Shown: in pieces, positions 1-5,753 of the stretch
Position numbering within the stretch: position 1 is the first letter of the stretch
How the letters are laid out: every line of letters starts with the position of its first letter
Assembly: GCA_946628745.1 (NCBI GenBank)
Contig: CAMOXA010000092.1
Location: 1 to 6,398 of the forward strand
Source of the DNA: an uncultured Verrucomicrobiota bacterium
GTDB lineage: Bacteria > Verrucomicrobiota > Kiritimatiellia > RFP12 > UBA1067
Reading direction: 5' to 3'
DNA length: 6,398 nucleotides
Position numbers and translations under genes: made by a program
The notes under the pieces: generated by a model
Seen by the model: the letters and a program-made list of their open reading frames with translations, nothing else
Databases searched by the model: none
What the model was told of the DNA's origin: nothing

Positions 1-587
1 TTTCCGCCGAAGAGTGTCCGACGATGGCCTGCACGACAACGAGCGGAACGCCTGCGTTCGCTGCGCGGACGCGTGTCGGGGAATCTCGGCGCGACCCAGT
101 TGAGCGGATTCGACCTCTCCGCCTCCACGCCCAGCAGTACGCGAAATATGCCGCGCAGATGCCCGGCGCAAAGGTTGACTGTCATTGCCGCGCGGTTCTC
201 GCCGAAGGAACTCATGTACGCTTCGGCCATCTGCCACGTGACGTCCTGCGCCTTGCCCACATCGGGATTTGTCTCGTGCATCCACTCGGCGAAATACAGC
301 CACGCGCGGTATCTGCTCGCCCGCATTGCGGGCGACATCCTGGCGGCCTGCGCGGATCTTTCGTAGCGCGACCACTCCGCGAGGAGTTTGCCGGTCCCGG
401 TTTTTTGCGCATAGCCGCGCTCTACGTCCGCCACGAACTTGACGAGTTTTGCCTTCGCCTCGCCCAGGTCTTTCGTGCCCGACGTGCGGGAGTGTTTCTT
501 GCCCTTGAAAGAAACGCGCATCGTCCATACGCCGTTTCTTTCGCGCTGCAGACTGCCCGTCCGCTGCGCCTTGCCGTTGTCTATCAT
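1..587 (-). pseudogene. Tyrosine recombinase (integrase) remnant, catalytic core deleted, runs off left edge
   Basis: Reading leftwards from ATG 587-585, about 172 residues form an integrase-like N-terminus. Residues ~12-50 (from SLQRERNGVWTMRV) resemble an arm-type DNA-binding domain, and ~65-165 a helical core-binding (SAM-like) domain ending NPLNWVAPRFPDT. In an intact enzyme some 150 residues with the catalytic Arg, Lys and HxxR would follow. Here the frame instead reads Arg-rich nonsense to the edge. From about 64 down to 3 another frame encodes ANAGVPLVVVQAIVGHSSAE, the typical C-terminal box carrying the conserved GH His; the Tyr would lie outside the window. A deletion plus frame change therefore joins the two ends somewhere within about 62-85. 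AAAGGG (602-597) is a good Shine-Dalgarno, 9 bases before ATG. The gene lies downstream of the 3' end of tRNA-Ser in the same direction, the usual place for an element integrase. The family assignment is from motif recognition; an assembly error at the junction is possible. Confidence 0.8.
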
Positions 588-613
588 AGGTATCAACCCT
601 TTCCGTTAGATTC

Positions 614-632
614 GGCCGACCCCATGCCGGCC
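614..632. repeat. Small inverted repeat in the integrase leader
   Basis: GGCCG (614-618) and CGGCC (628-632) can pair across a 9-base loop, within the predicted 5' leader of the integrase mRNA. The stem is only 5 bp. It has no T-run, so it is not a terminator; it could be a weak leader hairpin or chance in GC-rich DNA. Confidence 0.3.
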
Positions 633-643
633 TTGCGCCGGAT

Positions 644-672
644 ATAATGCCGCAAGCGAAAGGAAGAGGCAA
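644..672 (-). promoter_or_regulatory. Putative promoter of the integrase remnant
   Basis: On the minus strand, TTGCCT (672-667) and CATTAT (649-644) are separated by 17 bases, giving a predicted start near 637 and a leader of about 50 bases before ATG 587. It lies after the tRNA terminator, so the integrase would need its own promoter. The -10 box is imperfect and the call rests on spacing and position only. Confidence 0.5.
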
Positions 673-735
673 GAGGAAAGGGAAAGGGGCGTCATCTGTC
701 GCGAGCGGGCAATAACCGCACACGAAGGCAGGGAT

Positions 736-768
736 AAAGAAAAACTCCCGGAACTTTCGTTCTGAGAG
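736..768 (-). terminator. Rho-independent terminator after tRNA-Ser
   Basis: On the minus strand CTCTCAGAAC (768-759), a GAAA tetraloop (758-755) and GTTCCGGGAG (754-745) form a ten-position stem with one A/C mismatch and one G-U pair. TTTTTCTTT (744-736) follows. The stem starts 15 bases after the encoded CCA. It should end both the tRNA transcript and any read-through from nagA, and it isolates the integrase region from upstream transcription. Confidence 0.92.
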
Positions 769-782
769 CCTTGCGCCATTGA

Positions 783-875
<93 letters not shown>

Positions 876-896
876 TAAAAGCAGTTGAATGCGCGT

Positions 897-925
897 ATTA
901 TATCATATCTTTTGCACGCCGTCAA
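897..925 (-). promoter_or_regulatory. tRNA-Ser promoter embedded in the 3' end of nagA
   Basis: TTGACG (925-920) and a perfect TATAAT (902-897) are separated by 17 bases on the minus strand. The -35 box lies in the last codons of nagA, and the nagA stop codon (905-903) directly abuts the -10 box. The predicted start near 890 would give about 15 bases of 5' leader before the mature tRNA end at 875, a normal pre-tRNA leader. Confidence 0.85.
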
Positions 926-2060
926 CGAAGACCGCTGAAGGTTTCCATGTGCGCGGATTGATCACGACGAGATCCGCCGTGTAGCCCTTCTCGATCTTGC
1001 CGAGCGTATCGCCCCAGCCGAGCTCGATGGCCTGGTTCCACGATGTGGTGCGCACGAGATCTTTCAGCGGCAGGCCGGTGACATCGCGCACATTCTTGAG
1101 CCCCATGCCCATCCAGAGCGTGGAACCGGCGAGATTGCCGCCCTTGACGAGACGGGCTTCGCCGTTCTCGAGCTTGACCTCGAGTCCGCCCATCGTGAAA
1201 GCGTAGCCGTCCTTGCAGTGGGAGCACCTGAGCGAATCGGTGATCATCTGCACGTGCGCGAGATTGCGGCGCGTGAAGATCAGATTGAGCATGTCGGGGC
1301 AAAGGTGTATCTTGTCGCAGATCACCTCGGTGTTGAGGTCTTCGACGAGGAAGCCCGCGCCCACCATGCCGATCTCGCGATGGTGCAGAGGCGTCATCTG
1401 GTTGCAGAAGTGTGTCATGTGCCTCAGCCCGTTCTTGTAGGCCTTCTTGAGGTCGGCGAACTTCGCGCCGGTGTGTCCGCAGCTCGGCACGACGCCCATC
1501 TTGAAGCACTCCTTGGCGAACTTGTCGCCGCCCTCGGTCTCGACCGCGTAGGATATCAGCTTGACGGGGTAGATCTTGGCGATTTCCTTGACTTCCTTGA
1601 TGTCCGGCTTGCGGACGAATTCGGGGTTCTGCGCGCCGCAGCACTTGACGTTGATGAACGGACCTTCGAGGTGGATGCCGGGCACCTTGGCGAACGGCAT
1701 GCCAGCCTCCGCGTAGGCCTTGGCGTTCTTCGCCGCGACCTTCAGCTCGGCGTTCGACACCGTGAGCGTCGTCGGCAGCACGGTCGTCACGCCCTCGGCG
1801 AGCTTCGCCTCGGCGAGCTTGAAGACCGCCTGCGGGTCGGCGTCGCAAAAGTCGTATGTGAGCGCACCGTGCGTGTGCACGTCGATGAAGCCGGGCATAA
1901 CATACTGCCCCTTGACGTCCACCACCGTCGCGGCGCCCTTTTCGGACGCCTTTTTCGCGCCGACCTGCGTTATCCTGCCGTCCTCGACGACAATCGTCGC
2001 GCCCTCGAGGTCGACGCCGGGCGAGATCACGTGCGCGTTCTTGATTATTGTTTTCTGCAT
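903..2060 (-). CDS. nagA: N-acetylglucosamine-6-phosphate deacetylase (NagA)
   Basis: A 385-residue amidohydrolase, a normal length for NagA, which cleaves GlcNAc-6-phosphate to glucosamine-6-phosphate and acetate in cytosolic amino-sugar catabolism and cell-wall recycling. Visible motifs are PGFIDVHTHG (His62, His64), LEGPF (Glu132), GHT (His196), THFCNQM (His217), IHL (His252) and ITDS (Asp275). Their spacing matches the E. coli set E131/H195/H216/H251/D273. The HxH pair, which E. coli lacks, suggests a two-metal site as in other family members. The ATG at 2060 is chosen because GGAGG (2070-2066) lies 5 bases upstream and the protein then starts MQKTIIKNAHVI, a normal NagA N-terminus; a longer reading frame from 2117 would run through the promoter. 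Oddities: the usual GAH before NPEF is GAQ (Gln144), NAM is NQM, and two Cys-rich spots occur (Cys140-Cys141; Cys279, Cys282). There is no nagB nearby, and no terminator before the tRNA. Confidence 0.93.
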   Translation of the reverse strand: MQKTIIKNAHVISPGVDLEGATIVVEDGRITQVGAKKASEKGAATVVDVKGQYVMPGFIDVHTHGALTYDFCDADPQAVFKLAEAKLAEGVTTVLPTTLTVSNAELKVAAKNAKAYAEAGMPFAKVPGIHLEGPFINVKCCGAQNPEFVRKPDIKEVKEIAKIYPVKLISYAVETEGGDKFAKECFKMGVVPSCGHTGAKFADLKKAYKNGLRHMTHFCNQMTPLHHREIGMVGAGFLVEDLNTEVICDKIHLCPDMLNLIFTRRNLAHVQMITDSLRCSHCKDGYAFTMGGLEVKLENGEARLVKGGNLAGSTLWMGMGLKNVRDVTGLPLKDLVRTTSWNQAIELGWGDTLGKIEKGYTADLVVINPRTWKPSAVFVDGVQKI

Positions 2061-2088
2061 GTTTGCCTCCCTGTTTGGTTTTGACGAA

Positions 2089-2117
2089 ATTATATCAAAT
2101 ATTCCCGCCGCTGTCAC
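2089..2117 (-). promoter_or_regulatory. nagA promoter overlapping the M24 peptidase stop codon
   Basis: On the minus strand GTGACA (2117-2112, five of six consensus bases) and a perfect TATAAT (2094-2089) are 17 bases apart. The -35 box contains the TGA stop (2116-2114) of the upstream peptidase gene. The predicted start near 2082 leaves about 22 bases of leader holding GGAGG at 2070-2066. nagA can thus be transcribed independently of the upstream genes. Confidence 0.85.
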
Positions 2118-3172
2118 TTGTCGCTGTGGGATATGACCTCGCAGCCGTCCTCCGTGACGAGCACGAGGTCTTCGATACGTACGCCGAGATTGCCCTCGAG
2201 ATACACGCCAGGTTCGATAGTGACGGACATGCCCGGGCGCAGCACCGTCTTGCCGTTCTTCGCGGCGAACGGCTTCTCGTGTATTTCGATTCCGACGCCA
2301 TGGCCGAGCGAGTGTCCGAACGCCTTGCCATAGCCGTTCCCGGCGAGGAAGTCCCGCGCGACCTTGTCGAGCGCGCCGGCGGTCATGCCCGGCCTGACTG
2401 CCGCGATGGCCCGCCTGTTCGCCTCGAGAACGAGCGCGTACACCTTTTTGTAGGCGGGCGACGGACGCGCCGGCACGATGTTGCGCGTCATGTCAGAGCA
2501 GTATCCGCCGAGTTTCACGCCCATGTCGACGAGCACCGGTTCGCGTCCGTTCCACACCGTGTCGTCCGGCACGTGGTGGCATTCCGCGGCATTGCGTCCG
2601 ACGCACACAATGGTCTCGAACGCCTCGCCTTCGCCGCGCTCGATCATTAGGTGCTTTATGATTCGGGCCATGTCGCGCTCGGTCATTCCGGCGCGGAACC
2701 GGCCCCTGGCTTCGGCCCATATCTCGTCGTTGAGGCTTTCGGCCGCGCGCAGCGCGTCGAGTTCCGCGGCGGTCTTGACGGCGCGCAGCTCGCCGATGTC
2801 CTCGAGAATGTCCGTGAACTTCGCTTTGGGGAACGTCTTTTCGAGCGACAGGAACTTCGCGTGTGTGATGACGGACTCGTAGCCGACGGCGCCGAACGAG
2901 AGTCCGCGCACCGAAAGCGGCTTCTTGCCGTTAAGCTTTTTGATGTCGTCGACCTTGAGCCACGGGGCTGTGCGGCCTATCGCCGCGGTGTACCGGAAGT
3001 CGGTGTAGAGGACGACGCGTCCGCCGCCGACGAGCAGACACGCGTTGTCGCAGTCCACTCCGGTGAGCGCTCTTACGTTGGCCTGGTTGAACACGACCGC
3101 GGCGTCGAGCTTTTTCGCCGCGACCTTTTCGGCGAACGCCGCGAGGCGTTCTGCGAACGGATTCTTCTTCAT
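2114..3172 (-). CDS. M24 family metallopeptidase (Xaa-Pro aminopeptidase/dipeptidase type)
   Basis: A 352-residue cytosolic two-metal peptidase of the creatinase/aminopeptidase P (M24B) type, which trims peptides with proline in the second position. Residues ~1-130 form the creatinase-like N-terminal domain (VVFNQANVRALTG, VVLYTDFRY) and ~140-350 the pita-bread catalytic domain. All five metal ligands are visible: Asp216 (VLVDMG), Asp227 (CSDMTR), His291 (LGHGVG), Glu320 (TIEPG) and Glu334 (RIED). His200 (CHHVPDD) and His298 (EIHEKP) match the conserved active-site histidines. Length fits the short YqhT/PepQ-like members rather than long PepP; sequence alone does not separate prolidase from aminopeptidase. 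ATG 3172 has AGGA close upstream (3179-3176) and a further AAGGA (3188-3184). It begins 21 bases after the last pilin-cassette gene with no terminator between, so it is probably the distal gene of that operon. A functional link to pili is not implied by the sequence. Confidence 0.92.
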   Translation of the reverse strand: MKKNPFAERLAAFAEKVAAKKLDAAVVFNQANVRALTGVDCDNACLLVGGGRVVLYTDFRYTAAIGRTAPWLKVDDIKKLNGKKPLSVRGLSFGAVGYESVITHAKFLSLEKTFPKAKFTDILEDIGELRAVKTAAELDALRAAESLNDEIWAEARGRFRAGMTERDMARIIKHLMIERGEGEAFETIVCVGRNAAECHHVPDDTVWNGREPVLVDMGVKLGGYCSDMTRNIVPARPSPAYKKVYALVLEANRRAIAAVRPGMTAGALDKVARDFLAGNGYGKAFGHSLGHGVGIEIHEKPFAAKNGKTVLRPGMSVTIEPGVYLEGNLGVRIEDLVLVTEDGCEVISHSDK

Positions 3173-3193
3173 TTTTCCTGTCGTCCTTCGATT

Positions 3194-3520
3194 CTACTGT
3201 CCGACGCCCATTACCGGCATGTGGACCTCTTCCTTTATCTTTACCTGCCTGGAGCCGAATATGTAGTCGGCCGCCATTTGCGAAACCGTTATGACATCGG
3301 TGCGGACCGCGGACGAGTACGACTCGTCGGTGCCGTGGGCGCCGAACGCGGCGCGCCCGGCCTCGGCGCGTATGGTGCGCTGCATTTCGAGCGAGACGAG
3401 TATGTACCGCGTGAAGGCGAAAAGCGCTGCCAGCACGAGCGAGACGACGAACATCCCGACCGCGAGTTCCGCCAGCGCCTGTCCGCGGCGCGACTTAGTG
3501 GCCCCGGCTCGTGCCGCCAT
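3194..3520 (-). CDS. TadE-like pseudopilin (second)
   Basis: A 108-residue protein with an N-terminal SRRG|QALAEL motif: a basic-Gly cleavage site after Gly13 and Glu at +5 (Glu18), as in type IVb (Flp/TadE) prepilins. One hydrophobic segment follows (~19-42, LAVGMFVVSLVLAALFAF). The C-terminal part (~43-108) has no recognised motif beyond a short charged stretch (RQVKIKEEV). Probably a minor pilin or pseudopilin anchored in the inner membrane by its N-terminal helix before assembly. The start at 3520 lies within the end of the TadG-like gene (26-base overlap) and is fixed by a perfect AGGAGG (3531-3526), 5 bases upstream, inside the Gly-rich tail codons of that gene. This arrangement implies translational coupling. 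Family placement rests on the N-terminal motif and context; the remainder is unrecognised. Confidence 0.77.
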   Translation of the reverse strand: MAARAGATKSRRGQALAELAVGMFVVSLVLAALFAFTRYILVSLEMQRTIRAEAGRAAFGAHGTDESYSSAVRTDVITVSQMAADYIFGSRQVKIKEEVHMPVMGVGQ

Positions 3521-4904
3521 GTCCGCCTCCTCCCCCGGGTCCGCCGCGCCTGCACGAGCCCGAATTGTACTTCAGCCAGTTGACGCCCTCGCGCCTGAAA
3601 TTCGCGTGCTCCCAAGTCTTCAGCTGGTCGCACCAGAAGCATGCGTCAAGATGCTGCGGACCCTTCTCGCGGTACACGCCGAGATGGTTGCGGATGTGGT
3701 GCACCCACCCGAAGTCGGCCGTGGCCAGGTCGGCGCCGTCCACGGCGTCCACCGGCACGAGGCGCACGTCGGTGAAAGCCGGCACGACGAAATGCCTCAG
3801 CCCGGTGACGACGCCGCGCGCGCCTTCAAGGTCCTCGACGAGTCCGAACGGCTTCGCGGCGGCGGACCAAGTGAAGTCCGACCTAAGGTCCACGGCGACC
3901 GCTTCGACACCGCGGGCGCATCTGCAGACCGCCGCCGCGCCGTGGACGTTGTACTCCTCCTTCACTTCGCCGGCGAGAGGGAAATCGTAGTTTTCCTCGT
4001 CATCGGCGAGGGAGCGTCCGTTGAACCATCTGCGCCAGCCGTACTGGTCGAAGAGGAACCATGTCTGCTCCGGATCGGCGATCAGAAGCGAGCGTTCGAT
4101 GTCGTCGCGCGACACGGTGACGTCCGCATGGCGGTCGGCGAGCGTCTTTATCTCGTCGGGCGTGAAGATGTCGAGAAGGCGGCACTTGCGCGTGGCAATA
4201 TGCAAAGAGAAAATCTCGCTGTTGTCCATCGGGTTGTCGCGGCGCGACGGCAGCGGCGCCCAGTCGTGGTAGCTCGTGTAGCCGCTCAGCACCCCGTAGC
4301 AGTGGAAGAAGAACCAGCACCAGTCCTTGGCGGCTATCGCCATGTAGAACTGGCGGTTGAGCAGAAGGTGCCCGCCGGCCGCGTCGTAGAACTCTATGTT
4401 GTCGGGTCCGGTGGCGAGACCTTCCGAAACCACGCTTTCTATCGCCGTAGCGTAGTCCGTCCACGCGCCTGGGAACGGCTCCGGATACGGATCGCCCGCC
4501 TGTCCGCCGCCGGCGTAGACGAGGCGGATGTCCTTGACGTGTTCGCGCAGTATCTCGCCGAACTCGGCGCGCTCCTCCATCCCGTTCTTCTTCGCCGCGC
4601 GGTTGGCGAGCCGCAGCGCCTCCACGGGCCCCAGCAGCGCGATGCGCCTCTGGTCCGCCACGATACGCTCGCAGAGATTCGAATCGCCGCGCACCGCCGC
4701 GACGACGTGTTCGATGTTGAGGTGCCCGATTTCGTTTATGAGAGCGCCCTGCTTGCGCGCGGCGGCGAGAGCGGCCGCGTCGCCGCCGTTCTGCAGGCGG
4801 TTCTTCGCGCGCACGGACATGAAAGTATCGACATTGAGCAGGGCGAAAAACGCCAGCACGACGAGGACGAAAAGAAGAAGAAGCGCTATCTGGCCTTTTC
4901 TCAT
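3495..4904 (-). CDS. TadG-like pilus assembly protein with large Cys/Trp-rich ectodomain
   Basis: A 469-residue protein starting MRKG|QIALLLL, with one membrane segment (~5-24) and then VRAKNRLQNGGDAAALAAAR (31-50), the typical TadG/TadE-G N-terminal signature. As in TadG there is no Glu at +5. TadG proteins are envelope-anchored partners of Flp/Tad pilus biogenesis. Residues ~60-450 should be outside the cytoplasm and match no domain I recognise; I see no von Willebrand A metal-site motif. They hold nine cysteines (78, 196, 202, 241, 327, 329, 422, 425, 451), including CRC, a CFWC pair and an aromatic patch DWCWFFFHCY (194-203). The tail (452-469) is Gly-rich (RRGGPGGGGGHGG) and its codons contain the ribosome binding site of the next gene. 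ATG 4904 lies 4 bases after the previous stop codon without a clear Shine-Dalgarno, so translation is probably coupled to the TadE-like gene before it. Confidence 0.78.
   Translation of the reverse strand: MRKGQIALLLLFVLVVLAFFALLNVDTFMSVRAKNRLQNGGDAAALAAARKQGALINEIGHLNIEHVVAAVRGDSNLCERIVADQRRIALLGPVEALRLANRAAKKNGMEERAEFGEILREHVKDIRLVYAGGGQAGDPYPEPFPGAWTDYATAIESVVSEGLATGPDNIEFYDAAGGHLLLNRQFYMAIAAKDWCWFFFHCYGVLSGYTSYHDWAPLPSRRDNPMDNSEIFSLHIATRKCRLLDIFTPDEIKTLADRHADVTVSRDDIERSLLIADPEQTWFLFDQYGWRRWFNGRSLADDEENYDFPLAGEVKEEYNVHGAAAVCRCARGVEAVAVDLRSDFTWSAAAKPFGLVEDLEGARGVVTGLRHFVVPAFTDVRLVPVDAVDGADLATADFGWVHHIRNHLGVYREKGPQHLDACFWCDQLKTWEHANFRREGVNWLKYNSGSCRRGGPGGGGGHGGTSRGH
3526..3531 (-). promoter_or_regulatory. 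Ribosome binding site inside the Gly-rich tail codons
   Basis: AGGAGG on the minus strand, 5 bases before ATG 3520. It lies within the GGA-GGA-GGC glycine codons near the end of the TadG-like gene and decides the start of the second TadE-like gene. Confidence 0.8.
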
Positions 4905-4908
4905 GGCG

Positions 4909-5379
4909 TCACAGCCCGTAGTCGTACATGTAGAAGGGAAAGTGCGACTCGACCGCCGCGCGGCCTGTCATGTCGAAGTCGTCCGTCTCCATGTCGACGC
5001 GGGCTTCGGCGAGCGGACTCACCCCGCCGCCGGACCGCACGTCGACATCCGTCGTGTGCCAATACTGGTAATCCAATATCCCGTTTGCCCTGGCCCAGTC
5101 CTCGGCGCCGAGATAGATAGGCATTCTCGCTACCTCGTCGAACCCGGTCTGGGCCGGCCACAGCAGCTTGCCCGCGACGGGAATCATCGCCACGCGCGCA
5201 GACTTTTCGCACATGAAATCGTCGAAGCCGACAGACTTCGCGCGCGCGGCCCGCGCCGCCGCATGATCTAGAAGCGTCTTGGCCGAAACCATGCGCGAAA
5301 CACGATACGCGCCCGTGAACACCATAAGTATCACGAGCACGGCAATGAGTGTTTCGACCATCGCCTGACCGCGCCTCAT
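4909..5379 (-). CDS. TadE-like pseudopilin (first)
   Basis: A 156-residue protein beginning MRRG|QAMVETLIAVLVILMVF: a very short basic leader, Gly4 cleavage site, Glu at +5 (Glu9), then a single hydrophobic helix (~7-25), as in TadE/TadF pseudopilins. The helix is followed by AKTLLDHAAARAARAKS (33-49), an Ala-rich amphipathic stretch common in TadE-like proteins. Residues ~50-156 are not recognised; they contain one Cys (57), an aromatic patch YQYWH and an acidic segment METDDFD. ATG 5379 is supported by GGAAGG (5391-5386), 6 bases upstream. It starts 29 bases after the second Flp gene and ends 4 bases before the TadG-like gene, an operon arrangement. It is probably a minor pilus component processed by the same prepilin peptidase as the Flp subunits. 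Confidence 0.82.
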   Translation of the reverse strand: MRRGQAMVETLIAVLVILMVFTGAYRVSRMVSAKTLLDHAAARAARAKSVGFDDFMCEKSARVAMIPVAGKLLWPAQTGFDEVARMPIYLGAEDWARANGILDYQYWHTTDVDVRSGGGVSPLAEARVDMETDDFDMTGRAAVESHFPFYMYDYGL

Positions 5380-5408
5380 GCGGAACCTTCCGCCAATGGA
5401 GCGCGGCG

Positions 5409-5564
5409 TCAGTCGCCGGCCTCTTCGATTTTGTCGCCGGCCTCTTCGAACTTGTCGCCGATCTTGCCGGAAAACACTTTCACGACCGCTATGAGCGCGA
5501 TCGCGATGAGGCTCACGATAAGGATGTACTCCACCATCGTCTGCCCTTTTCTCGCCTTCTTCAT
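5409..5564 (-). CDS. flp: Flp-type (type IVb) pilin, second copy
   Basis: A 51-residue protein, the usual size of Flp pilins, which polymerise into Tad fibres after leader removal. It reads MKKARKG|QTMVEYILIVSLIAIALIAVV: Gly7 cleavage site, then the hallmark Glu at +5 and Tyr at +6 (Glu12-Tyr13) and a hydrophobic helix (~14-30). The C-terminus is an acidic, seven-residue repeat, GDKFEEA-GDKIEEA-GD (36-51), encoded by a 21-base tandem repeat. ATG 5564 is fixed by a perfect AGGAGG (5577-5572), 7 bases upstream. The gene follows the first Flp gene by 25 bases, shares near-identical codons with it around the cleavage site, and has a far better ribosome binding site. That makes it the better candidate for the major subunit (inference). 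Confidence 0.92.
   Translation of the reverse strand: MKKARKGQTMVEYILIVSLIAIALIAVVKVFSGKIGDKFEEAGDKIEEAGD
5418..5459. repeat. 21-base tandem repeat in the Flp tail
   Basis: Two 21-base units (5459-5439 and 5438-5418), differing at 3 positions, are followed by the first six bases of a third (5417-5412). Each encodes GDK(F/I)EEA, a heptad-length unit with one hydrophobic residue per turn set among charges. Such in-frame repeats can vary in number by slippage. Confidence 0.9.
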
Positions 5565-5589
5565 CTATAGTCCTCCTTGTATTGGCCCT

Positions 5590-5745
5590 TCACGGGTAGT
5601 CCGAACTAACCATGCGCTCCGTGCGCACTACGGCATGGCGCGTAGCGTGGACGAGATAGCCCAACGCGCCGACGGCGACAAGCAGCGCGGTGAACGTAAG
5701 AACGTACTCCAGCATTGTCTGCCCCTTTCTCGCATTTTTCGCCAT
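5590..5745 (-). CDS. flp: Flp-type (type IVb) pilin, first copy
   Basis: Also 51 residues: MAKNARKG|QTMLEYVLTFTALLVAVGALGYLV, with Gly8 as cleavage site and Glu13-Tyr14 at +5/+6, followed by a hydrophobic helix (~15-32). The tail HATRHAVVRTERMVSSDYP is basic and unlike the acidic repeat tail of the second copy. The start is forced: an in-frame TAG (5754-5752) lies two codons upstream and the next Met is after the cleavage site. No Shine-Dalgarno is visible, and the predicted promoter -10 box ends only 8 bases before ATG, so the mRNA may be nearly leaderless. It is the first gene of the pilin cassette and probably a lower-abundance or differently located subunit than the second copy (inference). 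Confidence 0.87.
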   Translation of the reverse strand: MAKNARKGQTMLEYVLTFTALLVAVGALGYLVHATRHAVVRTERMVSSDYP

Positions 5746-5753
5746 ACGCCGCT

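Noticed and set aside
1..587. Ordinary intact integrase merely cut by the window edge
   Set aside because: The C-terminal GH box is already present at 64-3 in another frame, so about 150 residues are missing inside, not beyond the edge.
24..647. Plus-strand 207-codon frame over the integrase region
   Set aside because: No motif or ribosome binding site. The minus strand shows recognisable integrase domains with a start and Shine-Dalgarno.
1218..2084. Plus-strand 288-codon frame over nagA
   Set aside because: Mirror of nagA codons in high-GC DNA; repetitive Leu/Val/Arg/Asp composition and no family features.
2061..2117. Upstream extension of nagA to an ATG at 2117 (MTAAGIFDIISSK)
   Set aside because: It would place the start in the promoter -35 box and lacks a ribosome binding site. 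The ATG at 2060 has a strong one and gives a normal NagA N-terminus.
3291..5120. Long plus-strand open frame (609 codons) antisense to the TadG- and TadE-like genes
   Set aside because: It is a GC-rich shadow. Its translation is low-complexity Arg/Ala/Val-rich with no motif, there is no ribosome binding site, and the opposite strand carries clear TadE/TadG signatures.
5412..5459. CRISPR-like or regulatory repeat array
   Set aside because: The repeat is in frame within a pilin gene, has no spacers and encodes a protein heptad.
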